A DNA stretch of 64,000 nucleotides from Pseudomonas cannabina (GTDB lineage: Bacteria; Pseudomonadota; Gammaproteobacteria; Pseudomonadales; Pseudomonadaceae): contig NZ_FNKU01000001.1 of NCBI RefSeq assembly GCF_900100365.1, positions 1,178,001 to 1,242,000 on the forward strand, given 5' to 3'. Under the pieces are notes generated by a model. The model did not search any database and was not told the origin of the DNA. It saw only the letters and a list, made by a program, of their open reading frames with translations. The stretch's first letter is position 1. Each line of letters begins with the position of its first letter. Both the position numbers and the translations under genes were made by a program. Below, one piece after another: positions 38,423-46,913 of this stretch.

Positions 38423-39565
38423 TCAGTAGCCGTTACGCTTCAGGATCGAGTCGATGCTTTCCTTGGCCGGCCGACCATAGAACTTCAACAGTTCGGCGGT
38501 ACGGTTGGTGAAGAAACCATCAACGCCGTCATTGCTGATCCGCTTGAAATCCGCTTCGTCGTCCAAGGTGTAAGGGTGAATCACCAGGCCTTTTTCATGG
38601 GTGAGGGTGTTCATCCATGGCTTGACCAGGTCCATATAGCTTTGATCGCCGCCTTGCGTCAGTTTTGATGATGGGCCGGTGCCGATGGCGCCATGGGCCT
38701 TGGCCCAGTCAATCCACTGCGCGAATTCTTCCGGCGATTTGACTTCCTGCGCCCCGTAATAGCTGGCCTTGTCCTTGAAGCCGGAATCCTTGAACGCGAC
38801 GCTGGATTTGGGCTCGATCGAGCCTTCGCCAATCCACAGCAGCATGACTTTGGGCACGTTCGGCATTTCTTTCTGCAACAGTTCCAGGCTCTGCTTCTCG
38901 AAAGTCTGCAACACCACACGCCCGGGCATATGCGCGACGTTGACATGGCCCGCAGCGGCGGCCGGGCGCTCAGTCAGCCAGCCGCGCTTGGCCAGTGCCT
39001 TCTTCAGGTCGGCTTCGACGCCGGGAAACTTGTTCGGCACCTTGGTCTCGATATACAGCCCCGGCTTGTTGGCGCCGCCTTCGGCGATATCGATGACTTC
39101 GTCCAGGGTCAGAATTTGCAACCCGGCGTAACTGTCGCGCGCCCGATCCGGGTAGGCCTTGTTGAACCATGAACCGGCGTCCAGTTGCTTGAGCTCTGCC
39201 AAGGTAAAGGAACTGACCGGGTCCTTGACCCGCGTCGGGAATACTTGAGCAATGTTGGTCGTGCGTTCCAGCACGTCGTCGTGCAGCGCAATCAGCACGC
39301 CGTCCTGGGTGCGCTGGATGTCCATTTCCAGATAGTCCGCGCCCAGATCCCGCGCCAGGGTGTAGGCCGGGATGGTCTCTTCCGGCGCGTCGAACGAGGC
39401 GCCGCGATGGGCGATCGCAGCGGGCCACGGCAGGCCGTACTTCTCGCTCAACAGCTTGCCCGGCGATTCTGCCGCCGATGCCAGGCCTGATGACAGCATC
39501 AGGCTCGACATGACAGCGGCGGCCAACAGAGTGCGTTTCAACAGCGTGGTGGAAAATCCGTGCAT
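38423..39565 (-). CDS. glpQ: Periplasmic glycerophosphodiester phosphodiesterase
   Basis: Hydrolyses glycerophosphodiesters to glycerol-3-phosphate and alcohol in the periplasm. The precursor has 380 residues with a signal peptide of about 31 residues (cleavage after ASA). The GDPD domain shows AHRGASFDAPEETIPAY, LEMDIQRTQDGVLIALHDD and late YIETKVPNKFPG, with catalytic His, Glu, Asp and His. ATG 39565 is chosen because the signal peptide starts there; an upstream extension to 39760 has no such features. Confidence 0.93.
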   Translation of the reverse strand: MHGFSTTLLKRTLLAAAVMSSLMLSSGLASAAESPGKLLSEKYGLPWPAAIAHRGASFDAPEETIPAYTLARDLGADYLEMDIQRTQDGVLIALHDDVLERTTNIAQVFPTRVKDPVSSFTLAELKQLDAGSWFNKAYPDRARDSYAGLQILTLDEVIDIAEGGANKPGLYIETKVPNKFPGVEADLKKALAKRGWLTERPAAAAGHVNVAHMPGRVVLQTFEKQSLELLQKEMPNVPKVMLLWIGEGSIEPKSSVAFKDSGFKDKASYYGAQEVKSPEEFAQWIDWAKAHGAIGTGPSSKLTQGGDQSYMDLVKPWMNTLTHEKGLVIHPYTLDDEADFKRISNDGVDGFFTNRTAELLKFYGRPAKESIDSILKRNGY

Positions 39566-39812
39566 GGGCGGTGGGTTCCTTGTCTGGAGAAGGTGTTCGA
39601 CTGCGCCGGAGGGGCGTGTTACCGGTCTCGTCGCTGTGGGCAACGATAGCGCACAAGGGCGGTTGTGACCCAGTCTGTCCGGCAAATGCGTCCACTTCAT
39701 GAACAGAACCTGGCCCTTGGCGATGTTTTTTCTCTGCCAACGCTGCGGGCCGCTGCACAAGCACGTCCAGTCGCGTTACTGTCAGTGTTTTACAGATCGA
39801 ATGGGAGCGCAC

Positions 39813-40745
39813 ATGACAACGGTGTTGGTGCTGGTTGAAAACCTGGACACATATTTGCCGATTCTGGAAAGCAGTGGCTTCCAGCTGATTCGTGCGCCAA
39901 CGGCCGAGCAGCGTGCCGAGGCGATTGCCACCCACGGTCAAGCCATCAGCGCAGTCGTGACGCGCGGGCCGCTGGGTTTTTTTGCAGAGGAAATGGATGC
40001 GCTGCCGCATTTGCGCATCATCTGCGTGAGCGGCGCGGGTTACGAGAAAGTTGATCTGCCCGCCGCCAGGGCGCGAGGTATCACGGTGACCAACGGCGCC
40101 GGGGTCAACGCCGCGACAGTGGCCGATCATGCGTTGGCGCTGTTGCTGTCGCTGGTACGCGATATCCCGCAGGCCGATGCCTCGGTCCGCCGCGCCGAAT
40201 GGCGCAAGGCCGTGCGTCCGTCACTGGCAGGCAAACGCCTGGGCATCATCGGTCTGGGGGCCGTGGGGCTGGCCATCGCCAAACGGGCGGCCGCGTTCGA
40301 CATCGTTATCGGTTACCACAACCGCACGCCGCGCAACGATTGCCGCTACACCTGGCACGCTTCGGCGCAGGCGCTGGCGGCCGAGTCGGACGTATTGGTG
40401 ATTGCTACGCCCGGGGGCAACAGCACGCAACACCTGGTCGATGCGCGTGTGCTGGAAGCACTGGGCCCGGAAGGCTTTCTGGTCAACATTGCCCGTGCCA
40501 GCGTCGTGGATACCCCAGCGCTGGTCAGAGCGCTTGAAAACCAGCAGATTGCCGGGGCTGCGCTGGATGTATTCGATGACGAACCCAATGTGCCGGACGT
40601 GCTCAAGACCCTGACCAATGTCGTGCTCACGCCACACGTGGCCGGCCTGTCGCCCGAGGCATCGAGAGACAGTGTGCAAATGGTTAACGACAACCTGCTG
40701 GCGTTCTTTGCCGGGCAGCCGGTGTTGACGCCGGTCACTGAATAA
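39813..40745 (+). CDS. D-isomer 2-hydroxyacid dehydrogenase
   Basis: NAD(P)-dependent dehydrogenase of 310 residues. The Rossmann motif is GIIGLGAVGLAIAKR. Catalytic Arg (NIARASVVD), Glu (DDEPNVP) and His (LTPHVAG) are in order as in glyoxylate/hydroxypyruvate reductases. Substrate is not fixed by sequence. ATG 39813 has GGGAG five bases upstream and starts MTTVLVLVEN; an open frame continues to 39699. Confidence 0.88.
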   Translation: MTTVLVLVENLDTYLPILESSGFQLIRAPTAEQRAEAIATHGQAISAVVTRGPLGFFAEEMDALPHLRIICVSGAGYEKVDLPAARARGITVTNGAGVNAATVADHALALLLSLVRDIPQADASVRRAEWRKAVRPSLAGKRLGIIGLGAVGLAIAKRAAAFDIVIGYHNRTPRNDCRYTWHASAQALAAESDVLVIATPGGNSTQHLVDARVLEALGPEGFLVNIARASVVDTPALVRALENQQIAGAALDVFDDEPNVPDVLKTLTNVVLTPHVAGLSPEASRDSVQMVNDNLLAFFAGQPVLTPVTE

Positions 40746-40813
40746 CGCCGTGCAGCGCTGCATGGATGAGTTGCCCGCTCGCCCATTCTGATTGCGTAGT
40801 GGGCTGTTTATAG

Positions 40814-40954
40814 TCGGTCCGGATTTCACAAGAACCGGACAGGGAGCAGGCCGAACACGCCGCAGTTCGCGAGCAGGGCCGCGCGCACTGGTATCAGGCG
40901 TTTACCACGCGGATCTGCAAGGTCGAGCGTGATTACGCGTTCGGTCCGCATTGA
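40814..40954 (+). pseudogene. Possible coding remnant with no start
   Basis: A 46-codon in-frame stretch after a stop at 40811-40813, ending at TGA 40952-40954. It has protein-like composition (REQGRAHWYQAF and ICKVERDYAFGPH) but no start codon and no identified family. It may be the 3' end of a deleted gene or chance. It stops two bases before the convergent atoE gene end. Confidence 0.3.
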
Positions 40955-40956
40955 GG

Positions 40957-42375
40957 TCAGGGCATGACCGGTGGCGTGTAGGCCAACGTCGTGCCTAACG
41001 CCCACAGCAGAAACAGCACCAGCGGCGTATGGACCAGCAACTGGACGAACGAAAAGCCGATCAGGTCCCGCGCCTTCAGGTCCAGTACGCCCAGCAGCGG
41101 CAACATATAGAACGGGTTGATCAGGTTCGGCAACGCCTCGGCGGCGTTGTAGATCTGCACCGCCCACCCCAGGTGATACTGCAGATCATTGGCCACTTGC
41201 ATCACGTAAGGTGCTTCGATGATCCACTTGCCGCCGCCCGACGGAATGAAGAATCCCAATATGGCCGAATAGACACCCATCAGGATCGCGTAGGTGTCGT
41301 GGGAGGCGATGCTGGTGAAGAACGTCGATATGTAATGCGCGAGGGTCTGGGCATCGCCGCCTTTGACGGTGGTCAACAATGCGGCAATCGAGCCGTACAG
41401 CGGGAATTGGATCAGTACGCCGGTGGTGGTCGGCACCGCTCGCGTCACGGCATCGAGAAAGCTGCGCGGCCGCCAGTGCAACAACGCGCCTAGCATGATG
41501 AACAGAAAGTTGTACGTGTTGAGTCCGGAAATCGCCGTGATCGCCGGTTTGCTGGAAAACTCGTTGAACAGCCAGCCGATGCCCAGCAGCACCATCAGGA
41601 TAATCAGCAGCGGGCTGTATTCCAGCCATTCGCCAGGGCGGGTGCGCGCAGGCAGTGGTGGCAGATTGAACGCAGGGTCAACGCCACAGGCGCTGGCATC
41701 GCGGGCACTGTTGGGGCCGGGCGCGGTGGCGTAAGCGACGATCAGCGAGATGACCACCAGCGCCGCGAGCATGACGCCGGATTGCCAGAGAAAGATGGTT
41801 TCAGTGAACGGGATCACGCCGGTGATTGCGAGGATCGACGGCGGCAGGCTGGCCGGGTTGGCTTGTAACTGGGCGGCCGAAGACGACAGACCCAGCGCCC
41901 ACACCGCACCCAACCCGAGGTAGGCCGCGGCACCGGCCGCGCGATAATCCATGCGCAGGTCGGTGCGGCGGGCGAGGGCGCGAACCAGCAAACCCCCGAA
42001 TACCAGCGACAGCCCCCAGTTGAGCAGTGAGGCCAGCATGGCAATCAGCGCCACCCAGGCCACGGCCGAACGGCCATTGCGCGGCACCCGGGCTAACCGG
42101 TCGATCAGCCGCACGGCGGGCGGCGAACTGGCGACCACATAACCGCCGATGACCACGAAAGCCATCTGCATGGTGAACGGTATCAGGCTCCAGAAACCAT
42201 CGCCGAACGCCTTCGCCGCTTCGGCCGGACGCGCGCCGATGGCCAGCGTTGCGAGCGTGACGATGACCACTGCGAGTGCAGCGAATACCCAGGAATCAGG
42301 AAACCAGCGCTCCGCCCAGGCGGCGCAGCGCAGGGCAAATCGGGCCGAGCGGCTTTCTTCGACGTTGGCGGTCAT
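40957..42375 (-). CDS. atoE: Short-chain fatty acid transporter
   Basis: Membrane permease of 472 residues and about ten membrane segments, AtoE family, which imports acetoacetate, butyrate and similar acids. PFTMQMAFVVIGGYVVASSPP, NWGLSLVFGG and FFIPSGGGKWIIEAPYVM are family features. ATG 42375 has an AGAGG site eight bases upstream; a GTG at 42384 is the alternative. It is the last gene of a CoA-transferase operon on the - strand. Confidence 0.92.
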   Translation of the reverse strand: MTANVEESRSARFALRCAAWAERWFPDSWVFAALAVVIVTLATLAIGARPAEAAKAFGDGFWSLIPFTMQMAFVVIGGYVVASSPPAVRLIDRLARVPRNGRSAVAWVALIAMLASLLNWGLSLVFGGLLVRALARRTDLRMDYRAAGAAAYLGLGAVWALGLSSSAAQLQANPASLPPSILAITGVIPFTETIFLWQSGVMLAALVVISLIVAYATAPGPNSARDASACGVDPAFNLPPLPARTRPGEWLEYSPLLIILMVLLGIGWLFNEFSSKPAITAISGLNTYNFLFIMLGALLHWRPRSFLDAVTRAVPTTTGVLIQFPLYGSIAALLTTVKGGDAQTLAHYISTFFTSIASHDTYAILMGVYSAILGFFIPSGGGKWIIEAPYVMQVANDLQYHLGWAVQIYNAAEALPNLINPFYMLPLLGVLDLKARDLIGFSFVQLLVHTPLVLFLLWALGTTLAYTPPVMP

Positions 42376-42449
42376 GAGGGGCACCTCTTTTTGTAATTAT
42401 TATTGGGGAGATCGTAAAACGGTGTTAACACGCAACCGCGCGCCAGATC

Positions 42450-42464
42450 GGACGCGGAGCGTCC
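42450..42464. repeat. REP-like palindrome
   Basis: GGACGCGGAGCGTCC, identical to 30271-30285, between atoE and scoB. Confidence 0.65.
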
Positions 42465-42480
42465 AGAACAGCGCTACCAC

Positions 42481-42504
42481 GCTGGAGCGCTGGAGCGCTG
42501 GAGC
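42481..42504. repeat. Three tandem copies of an octamer
   Basis: GCTGGAGC repeated three times without a mismatch directly after the REP-like palindrome. A short variable-number repeat of no known function. Confidence 0.8.
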
Positions 42505-42538
42505 GATACTCGCACTCAGATACATGAATGTGTATGGG

Positions 42539-43195
42539 TCAAAAACTCATCTCGATCACGTCATCCGGTACAACCAGTTTACCGGCGGTCTTGGCGACGA
42601 TTTCTTCCACGCTGACACCCGGTGCGCGCTCACGGAGGATAAAGCTGCCGTTTTCGATTTCAAGGTATGCCAGGTCGGTCAGGACCTTGCGGATGCAGCC
42701 CGCGCCGGTCAGGGGCAGTGTGCAGCGCGGCAGCAATTTGGATTCGCCGTCCTTTGACGCGTGGGTCATGGTCACGATGATGTTGTCGGCACCGGCCACC
42801 AGGTCCATCGCGCCGCCCATGCCTTTGACCAGTTTGCCGGGGATCATCCACGAGGCGATGTTGCCTTCGACGTCGACCTCGAAAGCGCCCAGTACCGTGA
42901 GGTCGACATGGCCACCGCGAATCATGGCGAAGGACTCGGCCGACGAGAAAATCGACGCACCGATCCGAGCCGTCACCGTCTGTTTGCCCGCGTTGATCAT
43001 GTCCGCATCAATGGTCTCTTCGGTCGGAAACGCACCCATGCCCAACAGGCCGTTTTCCGATTGCAGCATAACGTCGATGTCGTCCGGCACGTAGTTGGCG
43101 ACCAGCGTCGGAATGCCGATGCCCAGGTTCACGTAATAGCCGTCCTTGAGTTCACGGGCGACGCGTTGAGCCATTTGTTCGCGGGAAAGTGCCAT
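42539..43195 (-). CDS. scoB: 3-ketoacid CoA-transferase subunit B
   Basis: Beta subunit of the enzyme that transfers CoA (usually from succinyl-CoA) to acetoacetate or other 3-ketoacids, 218 residues. The catalytic glutamate is in LQSENGLLGMG, and VNLGIGIPTLVANYV and GGHVDLTVLGAFEVD are conserved. ATG 43195 (MALSREQ) is chosen over an earlier frame opening at 43240. It follows scoA by 45 bases and precedes atoE, giving a route for short-chain ketoacid use. Confidence 0.93.
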   Translation of the reverse strand: MALSREQMAQRVARELKDGYYVNLGIGIPTLVANYVPDDIDVMLQSENGLLGMGAFPTEETIDADMINAGKQTVTARIGASIFSSAESFAMIRGGHVDLTVLGAFEVDVEGNIASWMIPGKLVKGMGGAMDLVAGADNIIVTMTHASKDGESKLLPRCTLPLTGAGCIRKVLTDLAYLEIENGSFILRERAPGVSVEEIVAKTAGKLVVPDDVIEMSF

Positions 43196-43240
43196 GGTCT
43201 GAAATCTCTTTGTTGTTATGGGCCAGAAGAGGCGTCGCAA

Positions 43241-43942
43241 TCATGAGGCTCTGACGGTGCGTTGTTCGATGCGCTTCTCGAAGGTGCCCTGAATCACGCG
43301 GTCCACGTAAATGCCCGGCGTGTGAATCCGGGTCGGCAGCAGCATGCCCGGCTCGACGATTTCTTCGACTTCGACCACAGTGATTCGGCCTGCGGTCGCG
43401 ACCACCGGATTGAAATTCTGCGCCGTGTGACGATAGATCACATTGCCGAAGTGGTCGGCTTTCCAGCCCTTGATCAGCGCGAAGTCGCCAGTGATGGCTT
43501 CTTCCAGAATCACATTGCGGCCATTGAACTGGCGGGTTTCTTTGCCTTCTGCCACGGGGGTGCCGTAACCGGTCGCGGTATAAAAAGCTGGAATGCCCGC
43601 ACCGCCTGCGCGCAGTTTTTCGGCAAGGGTGCCCTGCGGGGTGAGCTCGACCTCCAGCTCGCCGCTGAGCAGTTGCCGCTCGAACAGCGCGTTCTCGCCG
43701 ACATAGGACGAAATCATTTTACGGATCTGCCGGTCCTCAAGCAGGATGCCCAGGCCGAAACCATCGACGCCGCAGTTGTTGGACACCACAGTCAGGCCCT
43801 TGATGCCCATGCGCTTGATCTGCGCAATCAGATTCTCGGGAATGCCGCACAGGCCGAAGCCGCCGCACAGCACCGTCATATTGTCGGTCAGCCCGGCGAG
43901 GGCCTCTTCGTAGGTCGCTACGCGTTTGTCGAGCCCAGCCAT
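43241..43942 (-). CDS. scoA: 3-ketoacid CoA-transferase subunit A
   Basis: Alpha subunit, 233 residues, with [26 protein letters not shown] and a [19 protein letters not shown] glycine-rich CoA-binding segment typical of AtoD/ScoA. It heads the scoA-scoB-atoE operon and is divergent from a LysR-type gene 129 bases away, which probably regulates it. Confidence 0.94.
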   Translation of the reverse strand: MAGLDKRVATYEEALAGLTDNMTVLCGGFGLCGIPENLIAQIKRMGIKGLTVVSNNCGVDGFGLGILLEDRQIRKMISSYVGENALFERQLLSGELEVELTPQGTLAEKLRAGGAGIPAFYTATGYGTPVAEGKETRQFNGRNVILEEAITGDFALIKGWKADHFGNVIYRHTAQNFNPVVATAGRITVVEVEEIVEPGMLLPTRIHTPGIYVDRVIQGTFEKRIEQRTVRAS

Positions 43943-44040
43943 GATGATCCGCCTTTTATAGTTGTTGACCGGCAGTCGTGTTGCCGGAGGATCGTATGGC
44001 TGGCATCTTCTCTCGGCAGCAGTGATTTGTTAATTTTGTT

Positions 44041-44062
44041 TTTCTGATCGATTGATAAGAAA
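44041..44062. promoter_or_regulatory. Inverted repeat between scoA and the LysR gene
   Basis: TTTCT and AGAAA, separated by 12 bases, end nine bases before the LysR ATG. LysR-type regulators usually bind interrupted palindromes in the divergent region. The arms are short, so this is only a candidate. Confidence 0.3.
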
Positions 44063-44071
44063 GACAAATAT

Positions 44072-44962
44072 ATGAACGTCAAACAGCTTCGGGCCTTTCT
44101 GGCAGTCGCGCAGTACCTGAGTTTTGCTCAGGCCGGTGAGCGGCTGAATGTGTCGCAACCGGCACTAAGCCTGACGATCAAGGCGCTGGAGGAGGACCTG
44201 GGCGGGCAATTGTTGACGCGCACCACGCGCAACGTCGGCCTGACACCAGAGGGCGAAACCCTGCTGCCGCTGGCACGCCAGCTGTTGGCGGACTGGGACA
44301 ACACCGAAGAATTGCTGCGTCAGCGCTTCACCCTGCAAACAGGCCGGGTTTCCATCGCCGCGATGCCGTCGTTCGCGGGCAACCTGCTGCCCGGAGCGCT
44401 GAAAGTGTTCCGCAGCCGCTATCCGCGGGTCAATGTCGCTGTGCATGACGTGGTCAATGAGCAGGTGCTGGAAATGGTGCGCCATCGGCGTGTCGAATTG
44501 GGTATCGGTTTCGAGCCGGAGTCCAGCAGTGCGCTGCTGTTCACACCGTTCTACCTGGATCGTTTCGTTGCCGTGGTCGCCCACGATTCGCCACTGGCCG
44601 AGCGCAACGAAGTGTCTTGGGGCGCGTTGCTGGGCGAAGATTTCATTGCGTTGCAACGACCGTCTGCCGTGCGCCTGTTGCTGGAACAGGCCATCGAGCC
44701 CACGCATGGCAAGCTCTCCGTGGCGTTCGAGAGTCATCAGCTTTCCACCATTGGCCGCATGGTTGCCAACGGACTGGGTGTCAGCGCGGTGCCGTCGCTG
44801 TGCATCGGGCAGATGCAGGAGCTTGGCGCACGTTGCATCCCCTTGATCGAGCCGCGCATCGAGCGTCGTATCGGCCTGATGATGCTGGCCGATCATCAGC
44901 TTTCAGCCGCTGCGCAGGCGTTGCGGGAGGTGCTGATCGAAAATGCTCGGGCAAGTCGATAG
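44072..44962 (+). CDS. LysR-family transcriptional regulator
   Basis: A 296-residue regulator. The N-terminal winged helix (about 1-60) has MNVKQLRAFLAVAQYLSFAQAGERLNVSQPALSL-type sequence, and a LysR substrate-binding domain follows (TGRVSIAAMPSFAGNLLPGALKVF...). Divergent orientation from scoA suggests control of the CoA-transferase/AtoE operon by a ketoacid-related inducer. Confidence 0.92.
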   Translation: MNVKQLRAFLAVAQYLSFAQAGERLNVSQPALSLTIKALEEDLGGQLLTRTTRNVGLTPEGETLLPLARQLLADWDNTEELLRQRFTLQTGRVSIAAMPSFAGNLLPGALKVFRSRYPRVNVAVHDVVNEQVLEMVRHRRVELGIGFEPESSSALLFTPFYLDRFVAVVAHDSPLAERNEVSWGALLGEDFIALQRPSAVRLLLEQAIEPTHGKLSVAFESHQLSTIGRMVANGLGVSAVPSLCIGQMQELGARCIPLIEPRIERRIGLMMLADHQLSAAAQALREVLIENARASR

Positions 44963-45050
44963 CCACTATCACGGCAGTTGATTTTTGCTGCAGCAGGCGC
45001 GGGCGTAACCTTGCTTCATTCCAGAAATGAAGCCCGCCCGGAGACCTCAG

Positions 45051-45332
45051 ATGAACCAGTTGTTCGCTTTTGCGCTAGTCCTGACATTCAGCGTAGCGTT
45101 GCTCTCCGGTTGTTCCACGCATCATGCGGTCGAGCAGCGTCCGTTCAGTATTCAGGAAAGCCATCAACTGGCGCTCGAGGACCTGAACCGTCGTGGTTTG
45201 TCGTTTGACGAATACCAGGCACGCAAGGCGCAGCTGATGGCAGACCCGCAGATTCAGCAGGCACGTGACTTCGACAAACGCGGTGAAGTCAGCGTCGATC
45301 TGGGCTCGGTCACCCTGCAACCTCAGGGCTGA
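45051..45332 (+). CDS. Small lipoprotein, function unknown
   Basis: A 93-residue precursor with a signal peptide and lipobox LLSGC (Cys21). The mature part is hydrophilic, with LALEDLNRRGLSFDEYQARKAQLM, which resembles a short oligomerisation (SHOCT-like) helix pair. ATG 45051 has a GGAG site eight bases upstream. No functional context; it lies between LysR and LysE-type genes. Confidence 0.78.
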   Translation: MNQLFAFALVLTFSVALLSGCSTHHAVEQRPFSIQESHQLALEDLNRRGLSFDEYQARKAQLMADPQIQQARDFDKRGEVSVDLGSVTLQPQG

Positions 45333-45454
45333 CAGTTTGCGCAAATCCCCTTTCTTGTCGAACTGTATGGCTTAAAGTTTCGCCCAACTGTCCGTGTGTT
45401 TCCTGTCGAGCGTTCGATAGGTTGAGTGCTGACTCACTGATCTGGACAGTTTCG

Positions 45455-46063
45455 ATGGTGTTCTCATTTGATTTACTGCTGGCGTTCGCGCTGTTCGCGT
45501 TCGTGACCTCGGTCACCCCTGGCCCGAACAACATGATGCTGCTCGCATCGGGCGTGAATTTCGGGTTCAGTCGCACCCTTCCGCATATGTTGGGTATCAG
45601 CGTTGGTTTCTTCGTTCTGGTGTTGGCCGTCGGCTTCGGGTTGGGCAGCGTGTTCAAGGCCTGGCCGGTGCTTTACACCCTTTTGCGTTACGTGGGCGCC
45701 GCCTATCTGCTGTACCTGGCCTGGAAGATCGCCACCTCAGGCCCGGCTGCCGAAAATGTAGAAAGTAAAGGCAAGCCTTTCAGCTTCATGAACGCCGCGC
45801 TTTTCCAGTGGGTCAATCCGAAGGCGTGGATCATGGCGATCGGGGCCATCAGCACTTACACGCCGATGCAGGGTTATTTTTACAACGTGGTGGTGATTTC
45901 GGCGGTGTTCGCACTCATCAACCTGCCCAGCGTAGGCATCTGGGCCGGTTTTGGTAGCCTGTTGCGCAACGTCCTGCGCGATCCGCTGGGCTTGCGGATC
46001 TTCAATGGCGTGATGGCCGCCTTGCTGGTGGCGTCGCTGTATCCGTTGTTTGTCGAGCATTAA
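45455..46063 (+). CDS. LysE-family amino-acid exporter
   Basis: Membrane protein of 202 residues with five to six membrane segments. The hallmark SVTPGPNNMMLLASGVNFG near the start defines the LysE/RhtB family, which exports amino acids or their derivatives. QWVNPKAWIMAIG is also conserved. The open frame begins earlier at a TTG (45422), but ATG 45455 gives the usual start just before the first membrane segment. It converges with the FMN reductase gene. Confidence 0.88.
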   Translation: MVFSFDLLLAFALFAFVTSVTPGPNNMMLLASGVNFGFSRTLPHMLGISVGFFVLVLAVGFGLGSVFKAWPVLYTLLRYVGAAYLLYLAWKIATSGPAAENVESKGKPFSFMNAALFQWVNPKAWIMAIGAISTYTPMQGYFYNVVVISAVFALINLPSVGIWAGFGSLLRNVLRDPLGLRIFNGVMAALLVASLYPLFVEH

Positions 46064-46081
46064 GCAGATTGCAACCGGGCG

Positions 46082-46663
46082 TTACAGCGCCAGTTGCAAA
46101 TGCCCGCCCGCCTGTTTGTGACGCGCCTGTAATCGGCGTTGCAGGCCGTGGTAGAAGTGTTCCAGCCCTTCATGCAGGCGCTCGGTGAGGATTTCATCCA
46201 GCGTGCCGCCTTCTTCGTTGTCGCCGTAGCTGACTTGCGTGTCGATGGCGAAAATGCCGTGCAGCACTTCCTGGGATTTGAGCGTTGAAAGCACCGGCTT
46301 GAGCGCGTAATCCACCGCCAGCATGTGCGCAATGCTGCCGCCGGTTGCCAGCGGCAGGACCACTTTGCCATGCAGGGCACGTTCCGGCAGCAGGTCTAGC
46401 AGGGTTTTCAGCGCGCCGGAAAACGACGCTTTGTACACCGGCGTGCCGATCAGCAGACCATCGGCCTGCCTGACCGCTTCGACAAATTCCACCACCTGCG
46501 GGCTGTCGAAACGGGCGAATAACAAGTCCTCGGCATTGAAGTCGCGAATGCGCAGCGTAGTGACTGCCACGCCATGGCTTTGCAACCAACTGCTGGCGTG
46601 GGCCAGGACTACGCCTGAGCGGGATTTGAGGGACGGACTGCCGGAAAGTGAAACAACGAGCAT
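46082..46663 (-). CDS. NAD(P)H-dependent FMN reductase (SsuE/MsuE type)
   Basis: Supplies reduced FMN to a two-component monooxygenase. The 193-residue flavodoxin-like protein has [15 protein letters not shown] (phosphate loop), [24 protein letters not shown] and [24 protein letters not shown], all typical of SsuE/MsuE. No monooxygenase gene adjoins it. A sigma-54-like promoter just upstream and an SfnR-linked monooxygenase 13 kb away suggest it partners MsuD. ATG 46663 has an AAGGAA site. Confidence 0.87.
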   Translation of the reverse strand: MLVVSLSGSPSLKSRSGVVLAHASSWLQSHGVAVTTLRIRDFNAEDLLFARFDSPQVVEFVEAVRQADGLLIGTPVYKASFSGALKTLLDLLPERALHGKVVLPLATGGSIAHMLAVDYALKPVLSTLKSQEVLHGIFAIDTQVSYGDNEEGGTLDEILTERLHEGLEHFYHGLQRRLQARHKQAGGHLQLAL

Positions 46664-46697
46664 GCGGGAATTCCTTGCGATAAGCGTCACCCTGTAA

Positions 46698-46713
46698 AGC
46701 AGCTTGTGTGCCA
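46698..46713 (-). promoter_or_regulatory. Putative sigma-54 promoter of the FMN reductase
   Basis: On the - strand TGGCACACAAGCTGCT: GG and GC are ten bases apart, with a perfect TGGCAC -24 element and CTGC at -12. It ends 35 bases before the ATG of the reductase, leaving room for a short leader with the AAGGAA site. Same layout as the element upstream of msuD. Confidence 0.6.
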
Positions 46714-46859
46714 GCCCCAGGCAATCGTCCCGATGCCCCGGCACTACGGGTGGAAAGTCGGTTGCTGCACAGCATCTGCGGGCACACATAACTGATGCGC
46801 CAGCCGATAACTGTTGAAACGCTGTTGCCAGAGCAACAGTGAGCTGCCGTTCGACAGGC

Positions 46860-46888
46860 AAAAAAATCCCCGCAACGTTTGCAGGGAT
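46860..46888 (-). terminator. Intrinsic terminator of the exopolysaccharide operon
   Basis: Reading the - strand: ATCCCTGCAA, loop ACG, TTGCGGGGAT followed by seven T residues. It is a 10-base stem with one wobble pair, 26 bases after the wza stop. Confidence 0.85.
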
Positions 46889-46913
46889 CAGACATGGCTA
46901 ACATCGCCCTCTA

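Noticed and set aside
40826..41167. A 113-codon - strand frame at the end of atoE
   Set aside because: Overlaps the real atoE reading frame in another frame and has no domain; it is a shadow.
42481..42504. CRISPR-like array
   Set aside because: Only three contiguous 8-base units with no spacers and no cas genes.
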